From Thalassococcus profundi (GTDB lineage: Bacteria > Pseudomonadota > Alphaproteobacteria > Rhodobacterales > Rhodobacteraceae), in contig NZ_QPMK01000010.1 in the NCBI RefSeq assembly GCF_003344785.1, positions 1 through 64,000 on the forward strand: DNA of 64,000 nucleotides, given 5' to 3'. Within the stretch, counting starts at the first letter, position 1. Every line of letters starts with the position of its first letter. A program made the translations under genes and the position numbers. The notes beneath the pieces are model-generated. The model ran no database searches. It was given only the letters and a program-made list of their open reading frames with translations, and had not been told where the DNA came from. Below are positions 45,795 through 54,635 of the stretch, one piece after another.

Positions 45795-45939
45795 TTTGTG
45801 CCGAAAATTGCGCACACCGAGGCTGGAAAGGCTGAAAATTGAGGCGATGCGTGTTTCCCGCAAGCGCGCCGCGCGAAATCTCTGCCCCTGAAGCCGGATG
45901 GAACCGCAGGCTCTCGATCAAACGCGATGCGGGGGCGAA

Positions 45940-46914
45940 ATGCGCACGGGATACGATCTGGAACTGGTGCACCTGACCAAGCGCTACGGCGACACGGTGG
46001 CGGTGCGCGACCTCAACCACGTCTTCACACCGGGCAGCTATGTCTGCCTGCTGGGGCCGTCGGGCTGCGGCAAATCCTCGACCCTGCGGATGATCGCCGG
46101 GCACGAGGACGTCAGCGAAGGGTCGATCGTGCTCGACGGGCAGGACGTGTCGACCCTGCCCCCAGCGCAACGCGGTACCGCGATGATGTTCCAGAACTAC
46201 GCGCTGTTCCCGCACCTGTCGGTGCGCGACAACGTGGCGTTTTCGCTGCGGATGAAAGGCGAGGACAAGACCAAGCGCCATGCCCGCGCCAACGAACTGC
46301 TGGAACTGGTGGACATGACCCACCTCGCCGACCGGCTGCCGGCGCAGCTCTCGGGCGGGCAGCAGCAGCGGGTGGCGCTGGCGCGGGCGCTGGTCACGCA
46401 ACCCAAGGTGCTGCTGCTGGACGAGCCGCTGTCGGCGCTCGATCCGTTCCTGCGCATCCGCATGCGGTCCGAGTTGAAGAAACTGCAGCGCGAACTGGGC
46501 ATCACCTTCCTGCACGTCACCCACGGCCAGGACGAGGCGCTTGCGCTGGCGGACGAGATCGTGGTGATGAACGACGCGGTGATCGAACAGGCGGGCCCGG
46601 CGCGCGACGTCTGGGCGGCCCCCCGTACCGAGTTCGTGGCGCGGTTCATCGGCGGGCACAACGTGATCGCCCTGCCCTCGGGCAAGGCGACGGTACGCGC
46701 CGACGCGGTGACGCTTTCGGACGCGGGCACCCCCGCCACGGTGACGGCGGTGGAATACCAGGGCGCCTCGGTCGCAGTGACCGCCACGACCGAGAGCGGC
46801 GAAGAGATCCTGGCGCTGATCCCCGAGGCCGCGTTCTTCGGGTCCCCGAAATCCCCCGGCGACGCCGTCCGGCTGAGCTGGGACGAAGGGCGGCTGCACC
46901 GCCTCACGGCCTGA
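45940..46914 (+). CDS. Polyamine-type ABC importer ATP-binding protein
   Basis: About 324 residues from the ATG at 45940, which has GGGGG at 7 bases; an upstream in-frame ATG at 45898 would add 14 residues without a ribosome-binding site. It has the Walker A (GPSGCGKSST), Q-loop (MFQNYALF), signature (LSGGQQQR), Walker B (VLLLDEPLSALD) and switch His (HVTHGQDEA), then a C-terminal TOBE domain (from about residue 240). It matches the PotA/spermidine-putrescine class. It is the first gene of the importer operon, with the binding protein 51 bases on. It energises uptake from the inner face of the membrane. The substrate is not necessarily a polyamine. Confidence 0.93.
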   Translation: MRTGYDLELVHLTKRYGDTVAVRDLNHVFTPGSYVCLLGPSGCGKSSTLRMIAGHEDVSEGSIVLDGQDVSTLPPAQRGTAMMFQNYALFPHLSVRDNVAFSLRMKGEDKTKRHARANELLELVDMTHLADRLPAQLSGGQQQRVALARALVTQPKVLLLDEPLSALDPFLRIRMRSELKKLQRELGITFLHVTHGQDEALALADEIVVMNDAVIEQAGPARDVWAAPRTEFVARFIGGHNVIALPSGKATVRADAVTLSDAGTPATVTAVEYQGASVAVTATTESGEEILALIPEAAFFGSPKSPGDAVRLSWDEGRLHRLTA

Positions 46915-46965
46915 CCGGGCCATCCGCAAACCAAGAAAAACCACATGACAGAGAGGACTTAGATC

Positions 46966-48237
46966 ATGGCAAAACCCAAGGTCGGCTATTCCCGCCGTTC
47001 ACTGCTCAAGGCCGGTGGCGCCGCCGTCGCCGCTTCCGCCCTGCCCGCTCCGATGCTCTGGGCGCAGGAGACGAAGGACATCGTGCTGCGACAGTTCGGC
47101 ACCGGCGTCAGCAACCTCAACGACGTGGCCAACAAGGTGAAGGAAGACCTGGGCTTCACGCTCGAGATGACGGCGCTCGATTCCGACAGCGTGACCCAGC
47201 GCGCGGCGACCCAGCCCGACAGCTTCGACATCGCCGATATCGAATACTGGATCTGCAAGAAAGTCTGGCCCACCGGCAACCTTCAGGCGATGGATGTGAG
47301 CCGGATCGCCAACTACGACAAGATCGTCGGCATCTTCAAATCCGGCAAGCTGAACGAGGACAGCGAGATCGCGCAAGGAACGGCGCCGCACACCGTGGGC
47401 TTCATCCCCGAACCCGGCGCCACGACCTTCGCCGACGAACAGACCAACTGGATGACGCTGATCCCGACGATCTACAACGCCGACACGCTGGGCATCCGCC
47501 CGGATCTGATCAACCGCCCCATCGAGTCCTGGGCCGAGCTTCTGAACCCCGAATTCCAGGGCAAGGCGTCGATCCTCGATATCTCGTCCATCGGCATCAT
47601 GGACATGGCCATGGTCTGCGAGGCCATGGGCGAGATCCAGTACGGCGACAAGGGCAACATGACCCGTGAGGAGATCGACGCGACGATGGCGATCTTCACC
47701 GAGGCCAAGCAGAACGGCCAGTTCCGCGCCTTCTGGAAGACCTTCGACGAGAGCGTGAACCTCATGGCCTCGGGCGAGGTGGTGATCCAGTCGATGTGGT
47801 CGCCCGCCATCACCGCGGTCAAGTCGCGCGGCATTCCCTGCGTCTACCAGCCGCTCAAGGAAGGCTACCGCTCCTGGGGCGGCGGCATCGGCCTGTCGCA
47901 GTCGCTGTCGGGCATGGAGCTCGATGCGGCCTACGACTACATCAACTGGTACCTCTCGGGCTGGGTCGGCGGCTACCTGATGCGGCAGGGCTATTACTCG
48001 GCCGTGCCCGAGACCTCGAAGGAGTTCATGTCCGAGAACGAATGGGGCTACTGGTTCGAGGGCAAGGAAGCCACGGGCGAGATCACCAGCCCCACCGGCG
48101 ACGTGCTGGCCCAGGCCGGCGAGGTGCGCGACGGAGGGTCGTTCGAAGAGCGCATGGGCGCCGTGGCCTGCTGGAACGCGGTGATGGACGAGAACCAGTA
48201 CATGGTCCGCAAGTGGAACGAGTTCATCGCGGCCTGA
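46966..48237 (+). CDS. Tat-exported ABC substrate-binding protein, polyamine type
   Basis: A 423-residue periplasmic protein. The N terminus has a twin-arginine motif and hydrophobic core (YSRRSLLKAGGAAVAASALP) with cleavage probably near LWAQ-ET. The mature part has the SBP_bac_8-type fold segments (VLRQFGTGVSN at the start, TIYNADTLGI and GEVVIQSMWSPA around the hinge). AGAGGA lies 8 bases before the ATG. Export by Tat suggests folding before transport. A double hairpin follows the stop, which often limits downstream expression relative to the binding protein. The ligand cannot be read from sequence; the racemase at the operon's end hints at a hydantoin, amino-acid or ureide-type compound. 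Confidence 0.9.
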   Translation: MAKPKVGYSRRSLLKAGGAAVAASALPAPMLWAQETKDIVLRQFGTGVSNLNDVANKVKEDLGFTLEMTALDSDSVTQRAATQPDSFDIADIEYWICKKVWPTGNLQAMDVSRIANYDKIVGIFKSGKLNEDSEIAQGTAPHTVGFIPEPGATTFADEQTNWMTLIPTIYNADTLGIRPDLINRPIESWAELLNPEFQGKASILDISSIGIMDMAMVCEAMGEIQYGDKGNMTREEIDATMAIFTEAKQNGQFRAFWKTFDESVNLMASGEVVIQSMWSPAITAVKSRGIPCVYQPLKEGYRSWGGGIGLSQSLSGMELDAAYDYINWYLSGWVGGYLMRQGYYSAVPETSKEFMSENEWGYWFEGKEATGEITSPTGDVLAQAGEVRDGGSFEERMGAVACWNAVMDENQYMVRKWNEFIAA

Positions 48238-48242
48238 TCCGT

Positions 48243-48293
48243 GTCGCCGCGCGTGACGCGCGGCGACCGGCCGGGGGGCGTTCCGCCCCCCGG
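48243..48293 (+). terminator. Double hairpin after the binding-protein gene, likely attenuating or mRNA-stabilising
   Basis: There are two perfect inverted repeats. The first has 11-bp arms (GTCGCCGCGCG, loop TGA) at 48243-48267. The second has 10-bp arms (CCGGGGGGCG, loop TTC) at 48271-48293. They stand between the binding-protein and permease genes of one operon, the usual place for an element that lowers permease relative to binding-protein output. There is no T-run. Confidence 0.6.
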
Positions 48294-48324
48294 ACCCCCC
48301 CGAGAGTTTATTGGCAAGATGAAG
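48271..48324 (+). repeat. C-rich palindromic intergenic element (Rhodobacterales-type)
   Basis: The second hairpin continues into GGACCCCCCCGAGAGTTTAT and ends TTGGCAAGATGAAG. From memory, near-identical elements (a G/C-rich palindrome followed by GGACCCCCC, GAGTATTT and CAAGATGAAG) are scattered between genes in many Rhodobacterales genomes. I saw no second copy in this window. Confidence 0.5.
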
Positions 48325-48364
48325 ACAGGGGCCGGGCGGGACCGGCCAGCACAGAGGTGACGGA

Positions 48365-49222
48365 ATGCGGCTGAAGAACCGGCATGTGCTGGGATGGCTC
48401 GAGGCGGCGCCGCTGGCGCTCGTGCTGCTGGCCTTCCTGATCGCCCCCATCGTGATGATCGTCATCGTGAGCTTCTGGGGCGCCACCGAGTTCTCGATCT
48501 ACCCGGCCTTCCAGTTCGACAATTACGAATTCCTTTTCGGTTCGCCGGTGACCTATCGGGTGTTCTGGGCGACGCTGAAATACGCCTTCATCACCTGGGC
48601 GCTGACGCTCGTCATCGGGTTCACGGCGGCCTATTTCCTGGCCTTCCATGTGCGCAGCCTCGGGATGCAGGTGGCGCTGTTCCTCGTCTGCACGATCCCG
48701 TTCTGGACCTCGAACATCATCCGGATGATTTCCTGGATCCCGTTCCTGGGGCGCAACGGCATCGCCAACCAGACGCTGATCTCCTGGGGGGTGATCGACG
48801 AACCGCTGGAATGGCTGCTCTATTCCGATTTCTCGGTGCTGCTGGCCTTCGTACATCTTTACACGCTGTTCATGGTGGTGCCGATCTTCAACACCATGAT
48901 GCGGATCGACAAGGCGCTGCTCGAGGCGGCGCGGGACAATGGCGCAAGCGGGTTCCAGACGCTGGTGCACGTGATCCTGCCGCTGACCAAGCCCGGCATC
49001 ATGATCGGGACGATCTTCGTGGTGACGCTGGTGATGGGCGATTTCATCACCGTGCGTTTCATGTCCGGAAGCCAGAGCGCCAATGTCGGGCGCCTCATCT
49101 CCAACGACATCGCCTTGCTGCAATACCCTTCGGCGGCGGCCACGGCGGTGGTGCTGCTGGCCACGGTGATGATCGTGATCGCGATCCTCCTGCGCTTCGT
49201 CAACATCCGCAAGGAGCTGTGA
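48365..49222 (+). CDS. ABC importer permease, PotB-like
   Basis: A 285-residue inner-membrane protein with six hydrophobic helices (for example LEAAPLALVLLAFLIAPIVM near the start and AATAVVLLATVMIVIAILL at the end). The EAA cytoplasmic loop reads EAARDNGASGFQTLVHVILP, with the permease Gly. AGAGGTG precedes the ATG at proper distance. It pairs with the permease at 49284 to form the channel for the importer. It sits after the double hairpin, so it is probably expressed less than the binding protein. Confidence 0.93.
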   Translation: MRLKNRHVLGWLEAAPLALVLLAFLIAPIVMIVIVSFWGATEFSIYPAFQFDNYEFLFGSPVTYRVFWATLKYAFITWALTLVIGFTAAYFLAFHVRSLGMQVALFLVCTIPFWTSNIIRMISWIPFLGRNGIANQTLISWGVIDEPLEWLLYSDFSVLLAFVHLYTLFMVVPIFNTMMRIDKALLEAARDNGASGFQTLVHVILPLTKPGIMIGTIFVVTLVMGDFITVRFMSGSQSANVGRLISNDIALLQYPSAAATAVVLLATVMIVIAILLRFVNIRKEL

Positions 49223-49283
49223 GCGATGCGCCCGAACCCTGCCCGAACCATCCCGCAGCCCGTCGCCCCCGAAGGAGCCTGAC

Positions 49284-50117
49284 ATGGAACGACGCCCACG
49301 CAGTTTCTACGTGCTCGCTGCCTTCTTCGGCCTGTTCGTGCTGTTCCTTTACGGCCCGATCCTGACCATCGGCATCCTGAGCTTCCAGGGGCCGCAGGGC
49401 GGTCTGACCTTTCCGATGAACGGCGTGTCGCTGCACTGGTTCCGCGACCTCTTCGAGCAGCAGGCGGTTGGCGACATCTGGGGCGCCTTCCGCCGCAGCC
49501 TGGCGTTGGGGCTGATGGTCATGGTCACCACGGTCGTGGTGTCGGTGATGGCGGGGCTGGCGTTCCGCAAGCGCTTTGCCGGGTCGGCGCTGCTGTTCTA
49601 CGCCGCGATCACGTCGCTGGTGATCCCGTCGATCCTGATCTCGCTGGGCGTCGGGCTGATCTTCAACCAGCTGGGGCTCAAGATCCACTGGGCGACATCG
49701 GGCTTCGGATCGCAGCTGACCTGGACCCTGCCCTTCGGCCTGCTGATCATGTTCGCGGTCTTCAACCGGTTCGACAAGAGCTACGAGGAAGCCGCGCGCG
49801 ACCAGGGCGCGACGTCCTGGCAGACGATCCGCCATGTGGTGCTGCCGATCATCGCGCCGTCGCTGATCGGGGTCGCGCTTTTCGGCTTCACGCTGAGCTA
49901 CGACGAATTCGCCCGAACGCTGCTGACCGCGGGCAGCTACAACACGCTGCCGCTGGAGATCTTCGGGATGACCACCAATGTCACCACGCCGGTGATCTAT
50001 GCGCTCGGCACGCTGACGACGCTATTCTCCTTCGCCATCATCGCGGCCTTCCTGCTGGGCCTCTGGATCATGGGCAAGCGGCGCGCGCGGCTGGGGTCGG
50101 ACGCGGGCAAAGCGTAA
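49284..50117 (+). CDS. ABC importer permease, PotC-like
   Basis: A 277-residue inner-membrane protein with six helices (SFYVLAAFFGLFVLFLYGPI at the N terminus and ALGTLTTLFSFAIIAAFLLG near the C terminus). Its EAA loop reads EAARDQGATSWQTIRHVVLP. AAGGAG lies 7-8 bases before the ATG. It is the second channel subunit of the polyamine-type importer. Its TAA stop shares one base with the ATG of the racemase-like gene (TAATG), so translation of the two is coupled. Confidence 0.93.
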   Translation: MERRPRSFYVLAAFFGLFVLFLYGPILTIGILSFQGPQGGLTFPMNGVSLHWFRDLFEQQAVGDIWGAFRRSLALGLMVMVTTVVVSVMAGLAFRKRFAGSALLFYAAITSLVIPSILISLGVGLIFNQLGLKIHWATSGFGSQLTWTLPFGLLIMFAVFNRFDKSYEEAARDQGATSWQTIRHVVLPIIAPSLIGVALFGFTLSYDEFARTLLTAGSYNTLPLEIFGMTTNVTTPVIYALGTLTTLFSFAIIAAFLLGLWIMGKRRARLGSDAGKA

Positions 50118-50791
50118 TGAAGATCGTCTACATCAACCCCAACGCCACACGGGCGATGACCGACGGGATCGTCGCCACCGCCCGCGCGGCCCTGCCCGGG
50201 GCGGAGATCACCGGGATGACCAACGCGGACGGCCCTGCGGCCATCGAGGGCGCGGCGGATGGTGACGCGGCGGTGCCGGGGATGCTGACGCGGCTCGAGG
50301 CGGCGCAGGCGGCGGGCGCGGATGCGGTGGTGATCGCCTGTTTCGACGACACCGGCCTTGCGGAGGCACAGGCCCGCGCCGCCTGCCCGGTGCTGGGGAT
50401 CGGCCAGGCGTCCTTTGTCATGGCGGCGCTGCTGGGGATGCGGTTCTCGGTCGTGACCTCGCTGCCGGTGTCGATCCCGGTGATCGAGGAGAACATCTCG
50501 CGGCAAGGGTTCGCGCAGAACTGCGCCTCCATCCGGGCGAGCGGTCTGCCGGTGCTGACCATCGACGCGGGCGCGCCCGAGACGCTGGACCGGATTGCCG
50601 CCACCATCGACGCCACGGCAGGCGAGGACGGTGCGGCCTGCGCGGTGCTGGGCTGCGCGGGCATGGCGCCTCTGAAACCGGCGCTGGAGGCGCGGACGCG
50701 GGTGCCGCTGATCGACGGCGTCGCGGCGTCGGCGCTGCTGGCGCGGGCAGCGGTCGAGGCGAAGCGCGGGGTCGGGATGCGGGCGCCTTAG
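50117..50791 (+). CDS. Asp/Glu/hydantoin racemase-family protein
   Basis: A 224-residue cytoplasmic enzyme. It begins MKIVYINPNAT, the usual start of the hydantoin-racemase (HyuE-like) branch. It has one candidate catalytic cysteine in VIACFDDTGLAEA (about residue 75) and the second in AVLGCAGMAPL (about residue 179), matching the two-cysteine cofactor-independent mechanism of the family. Length is normal. It ends the ABC operon, so it probably epimerises the imported compound or its breakdown product. The exact substrate is unknown; allantoin, hydantoins or an amino acid are all possible. Confidence 0.85.
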   Translation: MKIVYINPNATRAMTDGIVATARAALPGAEITGMTNADGPAAIEGAADGDAAVPGMLTRLEAAQAAGADAVVIACFDDTGLAEAQARAACPVLGIGQASFVMAALLGMRFSVVTSLPVSIPVIEENISRQGFAQNCASIRASGLPVLTIDAGAPETLDRIAATIDATAGEDGAACAVLGCAGMAPLKPALEARTRVPLIDGVAASALLARAAVEAKRGVGMRAP

Positions 50792-50836
50792 CGCACCGCC
50801 GTTGCAATCGCACGGCACCACGGCGAATGTCGAATC

Positions 50837-51457
50837 ATGATCACGGTTGTCGAAGACTTCTTCGCCAAGGGATGCGGACGGTGCGCCAGGTTCGACACGC
50901 CGCAGTGCTCCGCGCGGCAATGGGGCGACGGGCTGCGACAGCTGCGCGCGATCTGCCTGTCGGTCGGCTTGCAGGAGACCGTCAAATGGGGTCAGGCTTG
51001 CTACGTGCACGCAGGACGGAATATCGCCATTCTGAGCGCCCAAAGGAGCAGTTTCGTCCTGGGTTTCTTCAACGCCGCGCTGATGAAGGATCCGCAGAGC
51101 GTGCTGGAGAAACCTGGACCCAACACGCAACACGCCAACACCATCCGCTTTACCGCGACCGGCCAGGTCGCCGCGCGGGAAGCGACGGTCGCTGCGTATC
51201 TGCGTGAGGCGATGACCTATGCCGAAAAGGGCGAGAGGCCGCCCAGGACCACCGCCGCACCGGATCTGCCCGACGAACTCGTCGAAGCCCTGGAGGCCGA
51301 TGTCGAACTGGCCGAGGCGTTCCACGCCCTCACGCCCGGGCGCCAGAGAAGTTACGTCATCAATCTGGCGGGCGCGAGGAAGCCGGAAACGCGGATCGCG
51401 CGCATCGCGAAATTCCGGGAGAAGATACTGTCGGGCAAGGGCGCGCAGGAGCGGTGA
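50837..51457 (+). CDS. DUF1801 / YdeI-family protein
   Basis: A 206-residue soluble protein. Residues 25-130 match DUF1801 (WGQACYVHAGRNIAILSAQR, FVLGFFNAALMKDP). Residues 150-206 match the YdeI/OmdA C-terminal helical segment (LAEAFHALTPGRQRSYVINL, RIARIAKFREKILSGKG). This double architecture is common, and its biochemical role is not established. It lies 45 bases after the racemase gene on the same strand but has no obvious link to transport, so it may have its own promoter. Confidence 0.8.
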   Translation: MITVVEDFFAKGCGRCARFDTPQCSARQWGDGLRQLRAICLSVGLQETVKWGQACYVHAGRNIAILSAQRSSFVLGFFNAALMKDPQSVLEKPGPNTQHANTIRFTATGQVAAREATVAAYLREAMTYAEKGERPPRTTAAPDLPDELVEALEADVELAEAFHALTPGRQRSYVINLAGARKPETRIARIAKFREKILSGKGAQER

Positions 51458-51661
51458 TGCGGAGTTTCTGCCGGAGGACCGAACTGTCGCTGTGCGGAGG
51501 GTGGAGGCAACCTCGACGATTGTCCGGGCTGGTTCCGGGCGTTCAAGATCGGACACCCATTAAGCCCCAAGGGGGAATAGACGCGTCTGATCACGCGATT
51601 CTCTCGATAGACGCCAGCCTCGTGCCGATGCCGGAGGAGCGGATCGCCCGCCCGACCCGCC

Positions 51662-52543
51662 TCAGGGCGCGATAACCGTGACCCCCGGCATGCGGCCGAT
51701 CTCGTAGATGTCTTCCTCGTAGAGCTCGCTCAGCATGTCGACATAGGTCTCGTCCCAGCCCGGCAGGTCGAGTTCTTCCTCGATCAGGTCCTCGCGGGCA
51801 TACTTGTCGAGGAAGGCCACCATCACCCGGCGCTTCTGCATCTCGTTGATGTGAGGATGCTCCTTGAGGTAGGTGCGGAAGCGTTTCATCCCCTCGGGTT
51901 CCATGATCTCCTGCAACAGGTCGAAGGACCCCACGATCTTGCGATTGAGCTCGATCCCCGCCATCTCGCGCATGATCTGGCCCCAGATCAGCGGCGTGTC
52001 CTCGTTGCACCAAAGCGTCAGCGGCATGTCGGGATGTTCTCCGCGCAACCGGCGGATGAGGTCGGACCAGCGCAGGTGCATCGGGTCGATCCCGCACATG
52101 AACTCGTCGAAACTGGCATGCGGCGTGGCGGCATAGACCGCCGGAAGAAAGGTCGCCGGGTTGCGCAGCCCCATGAAAAGCTCGATCCCGTCGCCGGCAA
52201 AGAGCTTCTTCATCGCCCAGATCCGCTGTTCGGCCTTTCGGTAGAGCCGTCCGCCGGCCAGCGTCAGCTTGGGCACGGAAAACAGGTTCTCGTGGCTCAG
52301 CACCAGCCTGTCGACCTCGTGCGGATCGACCGACAGAATCGCGTCGAGCAGGATCTCGCGCGCATCGTCGGCGGGGGCGTTGTTGCCCAGCGTGTTGATC
52401 AGTTCGGACAAGAGATTGCGGTAGCGTCCCGGTCCGGGGATCGCCACGCCGTCCTTGCGGAAGGCGTCGGCATTGCGCAGCAGGCCCTTGAGAAGCCTGT
52501 CGTCGTCCGTGCAATGCACACCGGTGTGAAGAATGACCTGCAT
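51662..52543 (-). CDS. Conserved hypothetical protein, weakly sulfotransferase-like
   Basis: A 293-residue soluble protein. The N terminus (MQVILHTGVHCTDDDRLLKG, LLRNADAFRKDGVAIPGPGR) resembles the first strand and phosphosulfate-binding loop of sulfotransferase-like proteins, but the usual lysine-rich P-loop is not intact. RLVLSHENLF and ELFMGLRNPATFLPAVYA could correspond to the second PAPS-binding strand. The rest is charged and helical. There is no clear ribosome-binding site at the ATG. It is divergent from the iron-type permease at 52622; I recall this pairing from Rhodobacteraceae but cannot verify it here. Function unknown. Confidence 0.65.
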   Translation of the reverse strand: MQVILHTGVHCTDDDRLLKGLLRNADAFRKDGVAIPGPGRYRNLLSELINTLGNNAPADDAREILLDAILSVDPHEVDRLVLSHENLFSVPKLTLAGGRLYRKAEQRIWAMKKLFAGDGIELFMGLRNPATFLPAVYAATPHASFDEFMCGIDPMHLRWSDLIRRLRGEHPDMPLTLWCNEDTPLIWGQIMREMAGIELNRKIVGSFDLLQEIMEPEGMKRFRTYLKEHPHINEMQKRRVMVAFLDKYAREDLIEEELDLPGWDETYVDMLSELYEEDIYEIGRMPGVTVIAP

Positions 52544-52621
52544 TGGGGGTCTTTTGGTTGCCTCGACTGCGCACTATAAGCCCTTTTGCGCGCAGCGAAA
52601 CCGGTTTCCGAGAGGCCCGCC

Positions 52622-54280
52622 ATGACCGCAATCGACAGCCCCGGCGCCCAAGGCCGACGCCGCCCCATCCTGCCCAGCCCCTGGTCGCTGGGGGCGGCGG
52701 TGATCGCGGCGCTGGTCGTTGCGCCGATCCTGTCGGTGCTGTGGCTGGCGCTGTTCCCGTCGGACAACATCTGGCCGCACCTGATCTCGACCACCTTGCC
52801 GCGCTACCTGATCAACACGGGCGTGCTGATGGGCGCGGTCGGCCTACTGGCTGCGGTGATCGGAACAAGCTGCGCCTGGATGGTGGCGCGTTACGACTTC
52901 ATCGGGCGGCGCTGGCTGGAATGGCTGTTGCTGCTGCCGCTGGCGATCCCGGCCTACCTCGGCGCCTATGCGCTGGTGGATTTCCTCGAATACGCGGGGC
53001 CGGTGCAGACCTTTCTGCGCGCCACCTTCGGCTGGCAGTCCGCGCGCGACTACCGGTTTCCCGAGATCCGGTCGATGGGCGCGGCGGTGCTGGTGCTGGC
53101 GGCGGCGCTTTATCCTTACGTCTACCTGCTGGCGCGCGCGGCCTTCCGCGAACAGTCGGGCAGCGCCGAAGAGGTGGCCCAGTCGCTGGGCGCGAGCGCG
53201 CTGGGGCGGTTCTGGCGCGTCGGCCTGCCGCTGGCGCGGCCCGCCATTGCCGCCGGAGTGGCTATCGTGATGATGGAGTCGGTCAACGATTTCGGCACCG
53301 TGGATTACTTCGCCGTCCAGACGCTCACCACGGGCATCTTCTCGGTCTGGCTGCAGGCCGGGAACGCCGGAGGCGCGGCGCAGATCGCGTCGGTGGTGCT
53401 GATGCTGGTGATCGTGCTGGTGATGCTGGAAAAGACCAGCCGCCGGAAGATGCGCTTCTTCAACCTGTCCTCGCGGCACCGCCCGGTGACGCGCAAGCCG
53501 CTGACCGGCGCCGCGAGCCTTCTGGCCGGCGCGCTCTGCGCCCTGCCCTTTGCGGCGGGCTTCGTCCTGCCGGTGGCGGTGCTGTCGAGCCATGCCTTCG
53601 ACAGCGGTGCCCGCTGGGCCGATCCGGCGCTGCTGCGGGCGATGCAGAACACCCTGACCGTGGGCGGCATCGCGGCCGTGGCGACAGTGCTGGGCGGTGT
53701 GTTCCTGGTCTACGGCGTTCGGCTGTCGGGGCGCGCCCTGCCGCGGCTTCTGCTGCCCGTGACGACCATCGGCTATGCGGCGCCGGGCGCGGTGCTGGGC
53801 GTCGGCATCCTGATCCCGCTGGCCGCCGCGGACCATGCGCTGGCCGACACGGTCGAGCGGGCCTTCGGCGTCGACATCGGCCTGCTGATGACCGGATCGG
53901 CCTTCGCGCTGGTGCTCGCCTATTGCGTGCGCTTCTTCGCCATCGCGCAAGGGGCCGCGGACGCGGCGATGGGCCGGGTGTCGCCGAACCTCGCGCTGGC
54001 GGCCCGGTCGCTGGGACGCAACCAGGGGCAGACCCTGGGCGCGGTCTACTATCCGCTGATCCGCGCCTCGATCGCCTCGGCCCTGCTGCTGGTGTTCGTC
54101 GACTGCGTGAAGGAACTGCCCGCCACGCTGCTCTTGCGTCCGTTCAATTACGATACGCTGGCCACAAGAGTGCATTCGCAGGCCAGCCTGGAGAACATCG
54201 CGGGCGCCACACCGGCGGCCCTGCTGATCATCCTCGTGGGCCTCTGCGCGGTCGGGCTCCTGGCCCGCGCCAACCGCTGA
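52622..54280 (+). CDS. Fe(III)-type ABC transporter permease (fused two-half, FbpB/SfuB-like)
   Basis: About 552 residues from the ATG at 52622, which has GAGAGG 6 bases upstream; an upstream TTG at 52586 lacks a site and is rejected. Two homologous permease halves of about six helices each are present, with EAA loops EEVAQSLGASALGRFWRVGL in the first half and LALAARSLGRNQGQTLGAVY in the second. This is the fused layout of FbpB/SfuB-type ferric-iron permeases. No binding protein or ATPase gene lies next to it, so partners must be encoded elsewhere. Iron is the likely substrate by family, though thiamine-type relatives share the fold. Confidence 0.87.
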   Translation: MTAIDSPGAQGRRRPILPSPWSLGAAVIAALVVAPILSVLWLALFPSDNIWPHLISTTLPRYLINTGVLMGAVGLLAAVIGTSCAWMVARYDFIGRRWLEWLLLLPLAIPAYLGAYALVDFLEYAGPVQTFLRATFGWQSARDYRFPEIRSMGAAVLVLAAALYPYVYLLARAAFREQSGSAEEVAQSLGASALGRFWRVGLPLARPAIAAGVAIVMMESVNDFGTVDYFAVQTLTTGIFSVWLQAGNAGGAAQIASVVLMLVIVLVMLEKTSRRKMRFFNLSSRHRPVTRKPLTGAASLLAGALCALPFAAGFVLPVAVLSSHAFDSGARWADPALLRAMQNTLTVGGIAAVATVLGGVFLVYGVRLSGRALPRLLLPVTTIGYAAPGAVLGVGILIPLAAADHALADTVERAFGVDIGLLMTGSAFALVLAYCVRFFAIAQGAADAAMGRVSPNLALAARSLGRNQGQTLGAVYYPLIRASIASALLLVFVDCVKELPATLLLRPFNYDTLATRVHSQASLENIAGATPAALLIILVGLCAVGLLARANR

Positions 54281-54287
54281 ATTTCCC

Positions 54288-54316
54288 TTGCGCGCAGATG
54301 CGCGGGCCAGTATTCA
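54288..54316 (+). promoter_or_regulatory. Candidate promoter of the tRNA-Thr gene
   Basis: TTGCGC at 54288-54293 and TATTCA at 54311-54316 are 17 bases apart and end 10 bases before the tRNA, which fits a sigma-70-type promoter with a very short leader. Confidence 0.4.
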
Positions 54317-54326
54317 CCCGCGCAGT

Positions 54327-54402
54327 GCCCCTATAGCTCAGCTGGTAGAGCAACTGATTTGTAATCAGTAGGTCCGCGGTTCGAGTCCGTGTGGGGGCAC
54401 CA
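54327..54402 (+). tRNA. tRNA-Thr (anticodon TGT)
   Basis: A 76-base cloverleaf. The acceptor stem pairs GCCCCTA with TGGGGGC (one G-T pair), the D-arm contains AGCTCAGCTGGTAGAGC, the anticodon stem is ACTGA/TCAGT with loop TTTGTAA giving anticodon TGT, the T-arm contains GGTTCGAGTCC, and the 3' CCA is encoded. The gene stands alone between the permease gene and the FNT gene. Such tRNA 3' ends can serve as integration sites, but no integrase is present. Confidence 0.97.
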
Positions 54403-54455
54403 CTGGCTCTTCCGAAGGAAGATGCCGAAACTCTCGCAACCTTTGTATGCGGCAG

Positions 54456-54472
54456 TCGCTCCGCAGGAGCGA
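54456..54472 (+). terminator. Small hairpin after tRNA-Thr, possible terminator
   Basis: A perfect 7-bp stem (TCGCTCC / GGAGCGA) with a GCA loop lies 54 bases after the tRNA. No T-run follows. The rest of the 54403-54635 stretch shows no gene. Confidence 0.3.
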
Positions 54473-54635
54473 TGAGAGCATTTGGTTCCAGTTCTTTCCG
54501 ATCAGGAGCACCATTTCCCAAAACAGTTACCATTTCCCTAGACAATCAACGGCTGTGTCGCCGTGCCGGACCGGACGCATGCCGAACGGCTCGCAACGCG
54601 CGCGCGTCGCCAGACGGACGGGCCGATCCGGTACA

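Noticed and set aside
54327-54402. tRNA-Thr as an attachment site for a mobile element
   Set aside because: No integrase, no direct repeat of the tRNA 3' end and no phage genes were seen nearby.
54228-54545. Minus-strand 105-residue frame across the tRNA
   Set aside because: It is the well-known spurious translation antisense to a tRNA (TRTRTADLLITNQLLYQLSY).
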